Positions 50,713 to 58,877 of a DNA stretch of 64,000 nt are shown piece after piece. Under the pieces are notes generated by a model. That model was not told where the DNA came from and made no database searches. It saw only the letters and a list, made by a program, of their open reading frames with translations. The position numbers and the translations under genes are program-made. The stretch is from Thermoanaerobaculia bacterium (GTDB lineage: Bacteria > Acidobacteriota > Thermoanaerobaculia > Multivoradales > Multivoraceae), in assembly GCA_022823665.1 (NCBI GenBank), contig JAJEHN010000025.1:62001-126000 (forward strand), read 5' to 3'. The stretch's first letter is position 1. Every line of letters starts with the position of its first letter.

Positions 50713-51795
50713 ATGGCCGAACCTGCGTATCGTTCCGCTCAACCGATCGAGGAGGTTTCGACTCGTCCGCCGGTCGAGGCGAACAGCGGCGGCAGCCTCC
50801 GGGAAGCGCTCGACGACTTCCTGGAGATCAAGGAGTTCGTAGCGGCTCAGGAGGACGGGGATCGCGCCCTGCGCGAGCAACCCGCGATGGTGAGTCGCTT
50901 CTACGATGTCGTCACCCGGTTCTACGAGTACGGCTGGGGCCAGTCCTTCCACTTCGCGCCGCGCCGGTCCGGCGAGGGTCTCCACGCCGCGCAACGCCGC
51001 CAGGAGGCCGGCGTGGCCAACCTGCTCCAGCTCGGGCCAGGCGTGAAGGTCGCCGATCTCGGCTGCGGCGTCGGCGGGCCGCTCGTCAACATCGCGAAGA
51101 CGACTGGCGCGAGCGTCACGGGCCTGAATCTGAACGCGCACCAGATCTCGAGAGCCGAGAGTGCGGTACGCAGTGCGGGGCTTCAGGAAACATGCGGCTT
51201 CCTGCTCGCGAACTTCATGGACGTACCTCTCGAAGATGGTCACTTCGACGCCGCCTACTCGTACGAAGCAATCTGCCACGCGCCCCACAAGGACCGCTGC
51301 TTCCGGGAGTTCCATCGGCTGCTCAGGCCCAGAGGTGAGGTCGCCCTGACCGAGTGGTGCCTCACGGAACACTTCGATGAACAGGACCCGGTCCATCGCG
51401 ACATCCGCGCCCGGATCGAACTGACGAACGCGGTGCCGAACCTGCTGACGACCTCCAGGCAGGTCGACGCGATGCGAGAAGCCGGTTTCGAGATCCTCTC
51501 GGTGAGGGATCAGGCCCTCGAGAGCGACCCGGGGTGGCCGTGGTACCGGTCGCTGCAGGGACGGGACTTCTCCCTGGCCTCGCTTGCCCGGGTTCCCGCC
51601 GGCCGCTCCCTCACAGCCGCCGTCACCGGCCTGCTGGAGCGGCTCCGCATCGCTCCCGCCGGCACCGGCGAAGCGGCCCGCCTTCTCAACGTGGCAGCCG
51701 ACGCGCTGGTCGAGGCCGGCGAGGCCGGTATCTTCACTCCCTGCTTCCTCGTCCACGCGCGCAAGCCGGGCGGCGACGCGCCCGGTTCCTCGTAG
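50713..51795 (+). CDS. Sterol C-24 methyltransferase-like SAM enzyme (Erg6/SMT family)
   Basis: A 360-residue methylase whose order of motifs matches Erg6: RFYDVVTRFYEYGWGQSFHF (residues 62-81, the sterol-binding region I), DLGCGVGGP (115-123, SAM motif I), GLNLNAHQI, YSYEAICHAPH (182-192, region III), EWCLTEHFDEQDPVHRDIR, PWYRSLQG and the C-terminal TPCFLVHARKP. Erg6 enzymes add methyl to the C-24 double bond of zymosterol-like sterols. Bacterial SMTs from uncultured, including sponge-associated, bacteria have been reported to alkylate sterol side chains. It opens a six-gene operon and the next gene encodes a steroid-type Rieske oxygenase. The ATG at 50713 has GGGAG eight nt upstream. Confidence 0.85.
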   Translation: MAEPAYRSAQPIEEVSTRPPVEANSGGSLREALDDFLEIKEFVAAQEDGDRALREQPAMVSRFYDVVTRFYEYGWGQSFHFAPRRSGEGLHAAQRRQEAGVANLLQLGPGVKVADLGCGVGGPLVNIAKTTGASVTGLNLNAHQISRAESAVRSAGLQETCGFLLANFMDVPLEDGHFDAAYSYEAICHAPHKDRCFREFHRLLRPRGEVALTEWCLTEHFDEQDPVHRDIRARIELTNAVPNLLTTSRQVDAMREAGFEILSVRDQALESDPGWPWYRSLQGRDFSLASLARVPAGRSLTAAVTGLLERLRIAPAGTGEAARLLNVAADALVEAGEAGIFTPCFLVHARKPGGDAPGSS

Positions 51796-51812
51796 CGACT
51801 TCGAGAACCATC

Positions 51813-52958
51813 ATGGCCGCCAGGACTCGCCGTTCGGCTCACCGGGAACCCCCGACATCGGACGACGCGCGTCTCGCCAGCTATCCCCATCCGTATCCCG
51901 ACGGCTGGTACCGGCTGATGACCTCGAAGTCGCTGCGGCGCGGGCAGATCCGCTACCTCGAGTGCCTGGGCCGCGCGATGGTCGTGTGGCGGAGCGAAGA
52001 CGGGGACGACGTCCACGCCATGCAGGCGTTCTGCCCTCACCTCGGCGCCAACCTCCGGCATGGCCGGGTCCGCGAGGACCGCATCGAGTGCCCGTTCCAC
52101 AACTGGCATTTCACCGGCGATGGACGGCCGGCCTGCGTGCCCTACAGCGACACCGTGCCGACCCGCGTCGCGGCGGAGAGCTTCCCGGTACAGGACGTGC
52201 ATGGGCAGATCTTCATGTATCACCGGAGCGACGGCGCCCGTCAGCAGGCGGACGATGAGGTGCCGTATCCCGTCCCCCGGCTCAGGGAAGTCGACGATGG
52301 GAGATTCGCCTTCCGCGGGCACTACGACGCCGGCCGGGTACAGATGCACATCATCGAGTTCGTCGAGAATGCCGCCGACTTCGCCCACTTCATGTACATC
52401 CATGAGCAGATGAACGTTCCGTGGACCGGCATCCCGGTCCCCGGCATCAAGATTGAACACACGCCCGGCGTGGAGTTCCCCGAGGACCGGCCCTGGACGA
52501 TGGACTTCCTCGACGAGGCCGTGCTCAAGTTCCGCGGCCGTCCCCTCGAGCGGACACGGACAAAGGCGCGGGCCACGTTCACGGGCGCGGCCAGCATCGT
52601 GAACTTCAGGTTCTTCATTCCCGACGCCGGAGAGATCGACCTGTGTCAAACGCACCTGCCGGTCGGGCCGCTCGAGCAACAGGTCGACTTCCACTGGTTC
52701 GCCGATCGAACGCTCTCGCGCTTTCTGGTCTGGTACGTCGTCGGCAACTGGATCGCCCAGTGGCGCCACGACATCGAGATCTGGGAGAACAAGGCCTACG
52801 TCGAGCACCCGACGCTCTGCCGCGACGACGGGCCCGTCGTTCGGATGCGGCGCTGGTACCGGCAATTCCTCCCGGACGCGCAGCCGGCGGCGGGGTCGCC
52901 GCGGGAAGCGCCGCGCGAAGGAGCCGAGCGCAGGCTGGTCGGAGTGGCCTCCAACTGA
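51813..52958 (+). CDS. Rieske non-haem iron oxygenase, Neverland/DAF-36 or SdmA-like
   Basis: A 381-residue oxygenase. The Rieske centre is AFCPHLGANLRHGRV ... ECPFHNWHF (Cys74-x-His76 and Cys93-x2-His96). The catalytic iron site is ENAADFAHFMYIH (Asp189, His192, His197). The Rieske segment CPHLGANL and ECPFHNW with ACVPYSDT after it are like cholesterol 7-desaturases (DAF-36/Neverland), and bacterial C-4 sterol demethylase SdmA is also a Rieske enzyme. It follows the sterol methyltransferase gene by 17 nt, so a sterol substrate is likely. The reductase partner is not in the operon. Confidence 0.83.
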   Translation: MAARTRRSAHREPPTSDDARLASYPHPYPDGWYRLMTSKSLRRGQIRYLECLGRAMVVWRSEDGDDVHAMQAFCPHLGANLRHGRVREDRIECPFHNWHFTGDGRPACVPYSDTVPTRVAAESFPVQDVHGQIFMYHRSDGARQQADDEVPYPVPRLREVDDGRFAFRGHYDAGRVQMHIIEFVENAADFAHFMYIHEQMNVPWTGIPVPGIKIEHTPGVEFPEDRPWTMDFLDEAVLKFRGRPLERTRTKARATFTGAASIVNFRFFIPDAGEIDLCQTHLPVGPLEQQVDFHWFADRTLSRFLVWYVVGNWIAQWRHDIEIWENKAYVEHPTLCRDDGPVVRMRRWYRQFLPDAQPAAGSPREAPREGAERRLVGVASN

Positions 52959-52960
52959 AC

Positions 52961-54085
52961 GTGCCGCGTTCCCTCACATGGACCTGCGTCCTGCTGGCCG
53001 CACTGGCCGCGCCGGCGCCGGCGGCCGACCCGGAGTCGAACCCGGTCGTCCGTATCGAACGCTGGATCGAGGGCGGCGCCCGGGTCGACTGGTCCCGTCA
53101 GGGCGAGTGGCTGGCCTACGACAAGGCCGGCGAAGACGGCCGGTACGACGTCTACGTGACGTCGACCGATCGGCTCGCGGAACGCTGCCTGACCTGCGAC
53201 ATGTACGCCCTGCGCAAGGACAACGCCTTCAATCCGGTGTGGCATCCGTCCGGCGACCGGCTGATCGTGCAGGTCCAGAGCCGGCCGAAGCGGCTCAGGT
53301 TCGTTGCCGACCCCCTCCAACTCCTGACCGCCGATCGCTCCGTCCACAGCGAGCTCTACCTGATCGACCGGAAGGGCACGGACTTCGCCCTTCTCACCCG
53401 GTTCGGCGACAACGGCACAGCGGCGCTCGACCCCCAGTTCTCGTACGACGGCGCGCGGCTGCTGTGGAGCGAGCGGACGAAGGCCCGCGAAGGCCGCTAC
53501 GGCGCCTGGCAATTGCGAAGCGCCGAGCTGCGCATCAACCGCGCCGGCATCCCGCGGCTCCGGAAGGTCCAGTCCTACCGGCCGCCGGTCGACGCCCTGA
53601 TCGTTCCCCAGGGCTATACCCCTGACGACCAGGGCGCCCTGGTCGCGGCGAACTTCGAGCCGGGGCAGTCGCCCGACACGCTCGACCTCTACCGGCTGCG
53701 CTTCGATGGCGGCGAACCCGAACGCCTGACTCACTCCCGCGGTGGCGCCGAGGAGTACGCCCGCCTGTCGCCCACCGGCCGCCACGTCGCCTTCACGTCG
53801 AACGCCGAGATCCGCGGCGCGGAGCCCGACCAGACGGTGCCGCCCACGATCCGCCGCGAACTCTGGCTGATGGACGCGGACGGCTCGAACAAGCGCCGGC
53901 TCACCTTCTTCAACGACCCGACCTCGGACCACAGCCTGGGCCACACCTACGTGGGCGACCTGGTCTGGAGCCCGCGCGGCGACCAGATCGCCGTCCACGT
54001 GCTCTGGGGCTCCCGAAACGGCGACAGGCCGCGGGAGGCGGTGTACCGTATCGACCTTGACCCGTCGTTCCGGCGCCAGGTCTGA
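52961..54085 (+). CDS. Secreted PD40/TolB-like beta-propeller protein
   Basis: A 374-residue exported protein (signal peptide about residues 1-21, ending APAPAAD; GTG start 2 nt after the Rieske stop). Repeats such as DWSRQGEWLAYDKAG, PVWHPSGDRLIVQ, PQFSYDGARLLWS and RLSPTGRHVAFTS are TolB/PD40 blades. There is no peptidase domain, so it is a binding or scaffold propeller. It stands between the sterol-type enzymes and the amidohydrolase pair in one operon. Its ligand is unknown. Confidence 0.8.
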   Translation: MPRSLTWTCVLLAALAAPAPAADPESNPVVRIERWIEGGARVDWSRQGEWLAYDKAGEDGRYDVYVTSTDRLAERCLTCDMYALRKDNAFNPVWHPSGDRLIVQVQSRPKRLRFVADPLQLLTADRSVHSELYLIDRKGTDFALLTRFGDNGTAALDPQFSYDGARLLWSERTKAREGRYGAWQLRSAELRINRAGIPRLRKVQSYRPPVDALIVPQGYTPDDQGALVAANFEPGQSPDTLDLYRLRFDGGEPERLTHSRGGAEEYARLSPTGRHVAFTSNAEIRGAEPDQTVPPTIRRELWLMDADGSNKRRLTFFNDPTSDHSLGHTYVGDLVWSPRGDQIAVHVLWGSRNGDRPREAVYRIDLDPSFRRQV

Positions 54086-54104
54086 CCCAACTCGAGGAAC
54101 CCGT

Positions 54105-55460
54105 ATGAGAACACGTCCCGGTCCGTTCACCATCGTCCTGTCGCTGGCCCTGGTCGCGCCGGCCCTGCCCACCGCGGCACAGGACGACCCCCACGCCTTC
54201 CGCGGCGCGCTAGTGCTGCCGATCAGCGGTCCGCCGATCGACGACGGCGTCCTGGTGGTCCAGGGCGGCAGGATCACGGCGGTCGGCGGACCCGAAACGA
54301 GCACGCCCCGCGGCGCCGTCGAACACGACGTCAGCGGCAAGGTGCTGATGCCCGGCCTCGTCGACACCCACTCCCACATCGGCTCGGTCTCCGGCGGAGA
54401 TCGATCCGCGCCGCTCCACCCGGACGTACGCAATCTGGATTCGATCGACGTCCGGTCGGACAGCATCTGGCGCGCCCGTTCGGGCGGCATCACGACGGCC
54501 AACATCATGTCGGGCTCCGGGCATCTCATGTCCGGGCAGACCGCCTACGTCAAGCTGCGCGACGGCGCCCGCACGATCGAGGACTGGCTCTATTGCGACG
54601 ATCCGCTGAACGGCATCTGCGGCGGTCTGAAGATGGCGAACGGCACGAACTCGATCGGCTCGCCGCCCTTCCCCGGCACCCGTGCCAAGTCCGCGGCCCT
54701 GGTCCGCAACCTCTACCATGAGGCCCTGGAGTACCGCGAGAAGATGGCCGCCGCCGAGGCCGAGGCGGAAGAGAACGGCGAGGACGGCGGCGAGCCGGCG
54801 AAGCGCGACCTGCGCATGGAGGCGCTGGCCCAGGTGCTGGCTGGCGACCGGATCGTCCAGCATCACACCCACCGCCACAACGACATCGCCACCGTCCTCC
54901 GGCTCAAGGAGGAGTTCGGCTTCCGGGTCGTCGTCCAGCACGGCACGGAGTCCTGGAAGGTCGCCGAGGAACTCGCTGCCGCCGACGTACCGGTGTCCAT
55001 CACCTGGATCGACGCGCCGGGCGGCAAGGAGGAGACGATCGACTGGAACATGGAGATGGGCGCGATCCTCGAACGCGCCGGCGTCGACGTCAGCTTCAAC
55101 ACGGACGACTCGGTGACCGATTCGCGCCTCCTGTTCCGGGCCGCGGCGATCGCGGTCCGCTACGGCATGTCGCGCGACAAGGCGATCGAGGGGCTGACCC
55201 TGGCGCCGGCCCGGGCACTCGGCCTCGAGGACCGGATCGGTTCGCTCGAAGCCGGCAAGGACGCCGACTTCGTCATCCTCTCCGGCGATCCTCTGAGTGC
55301 CTACACGAAGGTCGAGCAGACCTGGGTCGAGGGGACGATGATCTACGACCGGGCCAATCCGGACCACCGCAAGTACGCGGTCGGGGGCTACAAGGTGTAC
55401 CGGACCACGGCCCACGAAGACCACATGATCCGGCAGTTGCTCGAGGGAGAGACACGATGA
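54105..55460 (+). CDS. Secreted amidohydrolase with intact metal site
   Basis: A 451-residue metal-dependent hydrolase, exported (signal peptide ending PTAAQ). The core motifs are present: LMPGLVDTHSHIG (His89, His91), VQHHTHRHND and VVQHGTE (His ligands) and FNTDDSVTDS (Asp). The end (GKDADFVILSGDPL) is the usual amidohydrolase C-terminal beta-sandwich. The ATG at 54105 is preceded by GAGGAA. Its stop overlaps the start of the next gene, which encodes a paralogue without metal ligands, so the two probably form a complex. The substrate could be a peptide, an amide or a cyclic compound. Confidence 0.88.
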   Translation: MRTRPGPFTIVLSLALVAPALPTAAQDDPHAFRGALVLPISGPPIDDGVLVVQGGRITAVGGPETSTPRGAVEHDVSGKVLMPGLVDTHSHIGSVSGGDRSAPLHPDVRNLDSIDVRSDSIWRARSGGITTANIMSGSGHLMSGQTAYVKLRDGARTIEDWLYCDDPLNGICGGLKMANGTNSIGSPPFPGTRAKSAALVRNLYHEALEYREKMAAAEAEAEENGEDGGEPAKRDLRMEALAQVLAGDRIVQHHTHRHNDIATVLRLKEEFGFRVVVQHGTESWKVAEELAAADVPVSITWIDAPGGKEETIDWNMEMGAILERAGVDVSFNTDDSVTDSRLLFRAAAIAVRYGMSRDKAIEGLTLAPARALGLEDRIGSLEAGKDADFVILSGDPLSAYTKVEQTWVEGTMIYDRANPDHRKYAVGGYKVYRTTAHEDHMIRQLLEGETR

Positions 55461-56755
55461 AGCGCCTGGGCACCACATCCTTCCTCGTCGCTCTGGCGGC
55501 CCTCGCCTCCATCCCGGCCGCGGCCCAGGTCGCGGTCCGGGCCGGCACCCTCCACACCGTGTCCGGCGCGCCGATCGAGAACGCGGTCGTCATCGCCGGC
55601 GCCGACGGCAGGATCGAATGGGTCGGTCCCGCGGCCGAGGCGAACATCCCGGACGGCGTGGACGTCCTCGAAGCCGCCGTCGTCACACCGGGACTCGTCG
55701 ACGCCCGCTCGGTCGTCGGCCTGTCCGGCGCCCTGAACAGCAACGTCGGCCCGGTGCGCGACCAGGACCAGCTCGAACGGTCCTCGCCGCTCCAGCCCGA
55801 CCTGCGGGCGATCGACGCCTACGACGCGAACGAGACCCTGGTCGAGTGGGTCCGCTCGTACGGGGTCACGACGCTGCACACGGGCCACGGGCCGGGCGCC
55901 CTCGTCAGCGGCCAGACGATGATCGCCAAGACCAGAGGCCGCAACGTCGAGCAGGCCACGCTGATGCCGGTGCGGATGCTGGCGGCGACGCTCGGCAACG
56001 CGGTGTCCTCGAACTTCCAGTCGCCCGGAACGTCGGCCAAGGGCATCGCGATGCTCAGGTCCGCCCTGCACGGCGCCCAGGCCTACCTCGACCAGGTGCA
56101 GAAGGCCGAGGAGGCCGGTGCCGAGGGGAACGGCGAAAGCGACGGCGACGGCAATGGCAATGGCGAAGAAGACGATGACGCCAAACCGGCGCCCCAACCA
56201 CCGCCCAGGGACCTATCCAAGGAAGCGCTCGGCCAGGTGCTCAGTGGCGAGCTGTCACTCCTTGTCACCGCGAACACCGTGGCCGACATGGCCTCGGCCC
56301 TCCGCCTGCAGCAGGAGTTCGGCTTCGACCTCGTGCTCGACAGCGCCGCCGAGTCCTACCTGCTGCTCGACGAGATCCGCGAGGCCGGCGTGCCGGTCCT
56401 GCTCCACCCCACGATGAGCCGGGTCCGGAACGGCTCCTACGAAACCGCGGCCACGCTCGCCGACGCCGGCATCCCGTTCGCCATCCAGACCGGTTTCGAG
56501 GGCTATGTACCGAAGACCCGCGTCCTACTCTGGGAAGCCGCCATCGCCGCCGCCAACGGCCTCGGCATGGAGCGTGCCCTCGAAGCGATCACCCTCAGCC
56601 CGGCCCGCATCCTCGGCATCGACGACCGCATCGGCTCGATCGAAGTCGGCAAGGACGCCGACCTCGCCCTCTTCGACGGCGACCCGTTCGAGTACACCAG
56701 CCACATCTGCGGCGTGATCATCGAGTCGGAGGTGTTGTCAACGGAGTGCCGCTAA
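55457..56755 (+). CDS. Amidohydrolase-like protein that has lost its metal ligands
   Basis: A 432-residue exported paralogue of the preceding enzyme (signal peptide ending PAAAQ). At every metal position the ligand is replaced: VTPGLVDARSVVG (Arg84 and Val86 instead of His-x-His), LLVTANTVAD instead of VQHHTHRHND, VLDSAAE instead of VQHGTE, and IQTGFEGYVP instead of the Asp segment. An acidic linker (about residues 217-250, rich in Gly, Asp and Glu) is inserted. The ATGA overlap ensures linked translation. I infer a non-catalytic partner or regulatory subunit. Confidence 0.83.
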   Translation: MKRLGTTSFLVALAALASIPAAAQVAVRAGTLHTVSGAPIENAVVIAGADGRIEWVGPAAEANIPDGVDVLEAAVVTPGLVDARSVVGLSGALNSNVGPVRDQDQLERSSPLQPDLRAIDAYDANETLVEWVRSYGVTTLHTGHGPGALVSGQTMIAKTRGRNVEQATLMPVRMLAATLGNAVSSNFQSPGTSAKGIAMLRSALHGAQAYLDQVQKAEEAGAEGNGESDGDGNGNGEEDDDAKPAPQPPPRDLSKEALGQVLSGELSLLVTANTVADMASALRLQQEFGFDLVLDSAAESYLLLDEIREAGVPVLLHPTMSRVRNGSYETAATLADAGIPFAIQTGFEGYVPKTRVLLWEAAIAAANGLGMERALEAITLSPARILGIDDRIGSIEVGKDADLALFDGDPFEYTSHICGVIIESEVLSTECR

Positions 56756-57468
56756 TGGACACACATGACGCGTTGACCGACAAGAGACTTGGCGGCTATT
56801 CGCTGCTGTTCGGAACCGTGGCGGTGGCGATCGCCTACGCATTCTCGCCCGGCCGCGGCATGGTGGATACGGTCTCCAGCACCAGCCTCGCGGACCTGAC
56901 GATGGCGATGGCGCGCAACGCCACCCTGTCCTACGCCGTAGCGGTCGTACTTGTTCTGGGCGCCCTGGCAATGCTGAACGGCATCGTCACGTTGCGGAGG
57001 CATGCCGCCCCGGTGCCGCGGCTCGGATTGCTCGGGATGGCGGTCGGTTCCTTCCTGCAGATGGTGATGCGAGGGTTCGACTACATGCTCGTCGGCATGG
57101 GTGAAGCGGCGCTCGGGCCCGACCCGGAGCAGTCGGCGCAATGGCTGGAGTCGGCGTTGGACATGCAGCGCACGGTGTGGGGCCTGCACTTCACGGGCAG
57201 CGTCGCAGGCTATGCCGGGATGGCGATTCTGGCCTTCGGCCTCATGTCCCGGCCGGAGCCGCTGCGCCTGCCGCCGGTGCTGAACGGCATCGTCGCGCTG
57301 CTGGCCCTGGGCTCGCTCGTGCTGTTTGTTGCCGCCTGGCATTCGAACGACCTGGAAGAGACACTTGCTCCGGTGTTCGGGTTGATGTCCGCCAGCGGCA
57401 TCGTCTACATGGCCCTCCTGGGGTGGCGGCTGGCGGTGTCCAGGGCAGGCGAGCCGGCCACCGACTGA
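56755..57468 (+). CDS. Polytopic membrane protein of unknown function
   Basis: A 237-residue protein with about six hydrophobic segments (for example YSLLFGTVAVAIAYAF, YAVAVVLVLGALAML, LGLLGMAVGSFLQMV, GIVALLALGSLVLFVAAW). I do not recognise a family. The ATG at 56755 shares a base with the preceding TAA, and a GGAG lies eight nt upstream. As last gene of the operon it could be a membrane anchor or an unrelated passenger. Confidence 0.75.
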   Translation: MDTHDALTDKRLGGYSLLFGTVAVAIAYAFSPGRGMVDTVSSTSLADLTMAMARNATLSYAVAVVLVLGALAMLNGIVTLRRHAAPVPRLGLLGMAVGSFLQMVMRGFDYMLVGMGEAALGPDPEQSAQWLESALDMQRTVWGLHFTGSVAGYAGMAILAFGLMSRPEPLRLPPVLNGIVALLALGSLVLFVAAWHSNDLEETLAPVFGLMSASGIVYMALLGWRLAVSRAGEPATD

Positions 57469-57530
57469 GCCGCAGTCGCAAATCGGCAGGACGACTGTCG
57501 GTTTGCGACGCAAAGCGGCAGTAGAGCCGG

Positions 57531-58877
57531 CTACTCGGCCGGCTGCGGGAACTCCGGCAACCCGCGTTCGAGCCACAGGCCCGCCTGCATCACGCGGTCG
57601 ATCCGCCGCGTGTTGCGGATGTCGGCGAGAGGGTCGGCGGTGAGCAGAACCAGATCCGCCGCCATGCCCTCGGCGACGGAGCCGAAGTCGGGGTCGTCGG
57701 TGAGTTCCGCGGCCGCGGCCGCTCCGGCGGCGGCGAGGGCCTTGAGCGGGGTCAGGCCAGCGTCTTCGACCAGCGCTTCCAGCTCGTGGTGAGTTCCCCA
57801 GCCGTACGCGATGTTCCCGGCGCCGCTGTCGGAGCCGAGGGTGATCACGACACCCGCCTCGTTCATCCGGCGGATGAACTTCGCCATGTAGTCAAAGGCG
57901 ACGCGGCGCTTGGCGGTCGTCTCGCTGGCCAGCATGGCGGCTCGGTTCTCGGCGTCGAGGAGACGTTCGAGCAGGGGCGGCTGGATGCCGGCCCGGAACT
58001 CCTCGTCGTCGAGCAGCTCCGGGTTCTCGGCGACCCACCAGAAGGTCTTCGCCTGCCCGAGCGCCGGCGCGAAGGTGAGCCCGTTCTCCTGGGCCATCGC
58101 GACGAACTCGTCGTCGACTTCTCCATCGCGGACGCCGTGGACGAAGGAGCGCACGCCGGCGTCGACGAGCTGCCAGACGTCGTCCTCGAAGAAGACGTGC
58201 GCGGAGACCGGGATGCCGTGCTGGGCCGCCTCGTCGACGATAGCGGCGCGAATCCCGGGCTCGATCTTCGGCCGCGTGTCGAGGAACGTGTCGACCCACA
58301 TCTTGATCAGGTCGACTTTCTGGGCCGCGAGGTCGCGCACCATCTCGCGCGCCTCCTCCTCAGTGGCCGGCCCCAGCTTGCCCGGCGGGAAGCCCTCGGG
58401 GTGAGAGAAACCGACCCCGGCGGTGAAGATGCGCGGCGCCGCGACGTTGCCGGCCCAGGCCTCGGCGATCATCGCCGGCGTCTGGCCGTGGTCGGAGCCG
58501 AGGCTGCGGACCGTCAGCACGCCGGCGTGGAGCTGCAGGGCCCACGACCACTGCTCCAGACCGTCGCGGTAGTGGTTGTGGAGGTCGACGAGACCGGGGA
58601 TCAGGAACTTGCCGGTGGCGTCGATCACTTCGCCGCCTTCGGGCACCGGGACGTCCTGGCGCGAGCCGGCGCGTTCGATCCGGTCGCCGCGGACGATGAC
58701 GACGGCGTCCTCGACCGGCGGCGCGCCGGTGCCGTCGATCAGGGTGGCGCCGGCGATCGTGATCGTGCCAGCGCCGTCGATGGCTGGCGGACCTTGGGCG
58801 CAGGCCGCCAGGGCGGCGACGAAGACCATGGTGAGGAGCGGGAACGGAACCGGAGGCACCGACAGCAATGACTTCAT
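57531..58877 (-). CDS. Amidohydrolase family lipoprotein
   Basis: A 448-residue lipoprotein hydrolase: signal and lipobox AALAAC, then FLIPGLVDLHNHYRDG (His-x-His), LIKMWVD (position of the carboxylated Lys), VSAHVFFEDD and SFVHGVRDG (His ligands) and TLGSDSGAGN (Asp). This is the prolidase- or imidazolonepropionase-like branch of the family, often acting on peptides. It overlaps the end of the gene upstream by 4 bp, so it is translated with a secreted beta-propeller lipoprotein. The substrate is unknown. Confidence 0.87.
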   Translation of the reverse strand: MKSLLSVPPVPFPLLTMVFVAALAACAQGPPAIDGAGTITIAGATLIDGTGAPPVEDAVVIVRGDRIERAGSRQDVPVPEGGEVIDATGKFLIPGLVDLHNHYRDGLEQWSWALQLHAGVLTVRSLGSDHGQTPAMIAEAWAGNVAAPRIFTAGVGFSHPEGFPPGKLGPATEEEAREMVRDLAAQKVDLIKMWVDTFLDTRPKIEPGIRAAIVDEAAQHGIPVSAHVFFEDDVWQLVDAGVRSFVHGVRDGEVDDEFVAMAQENGLTFAPALGQAKTFWWVAENPELLDDEEFRAGIQPPLLERLLDAENRAAMLASETTAKRRVAFDYMAKFIRRMNEAGVVITLGSDSGAGNIAYGWGTHHELEALVEDAGLTPLKALAAAGAAAAAELTDDPDFGSVAEGMAADLVLLTADPLADIRNTRRIDRVMQAGLWLERGLPEFPQPAE

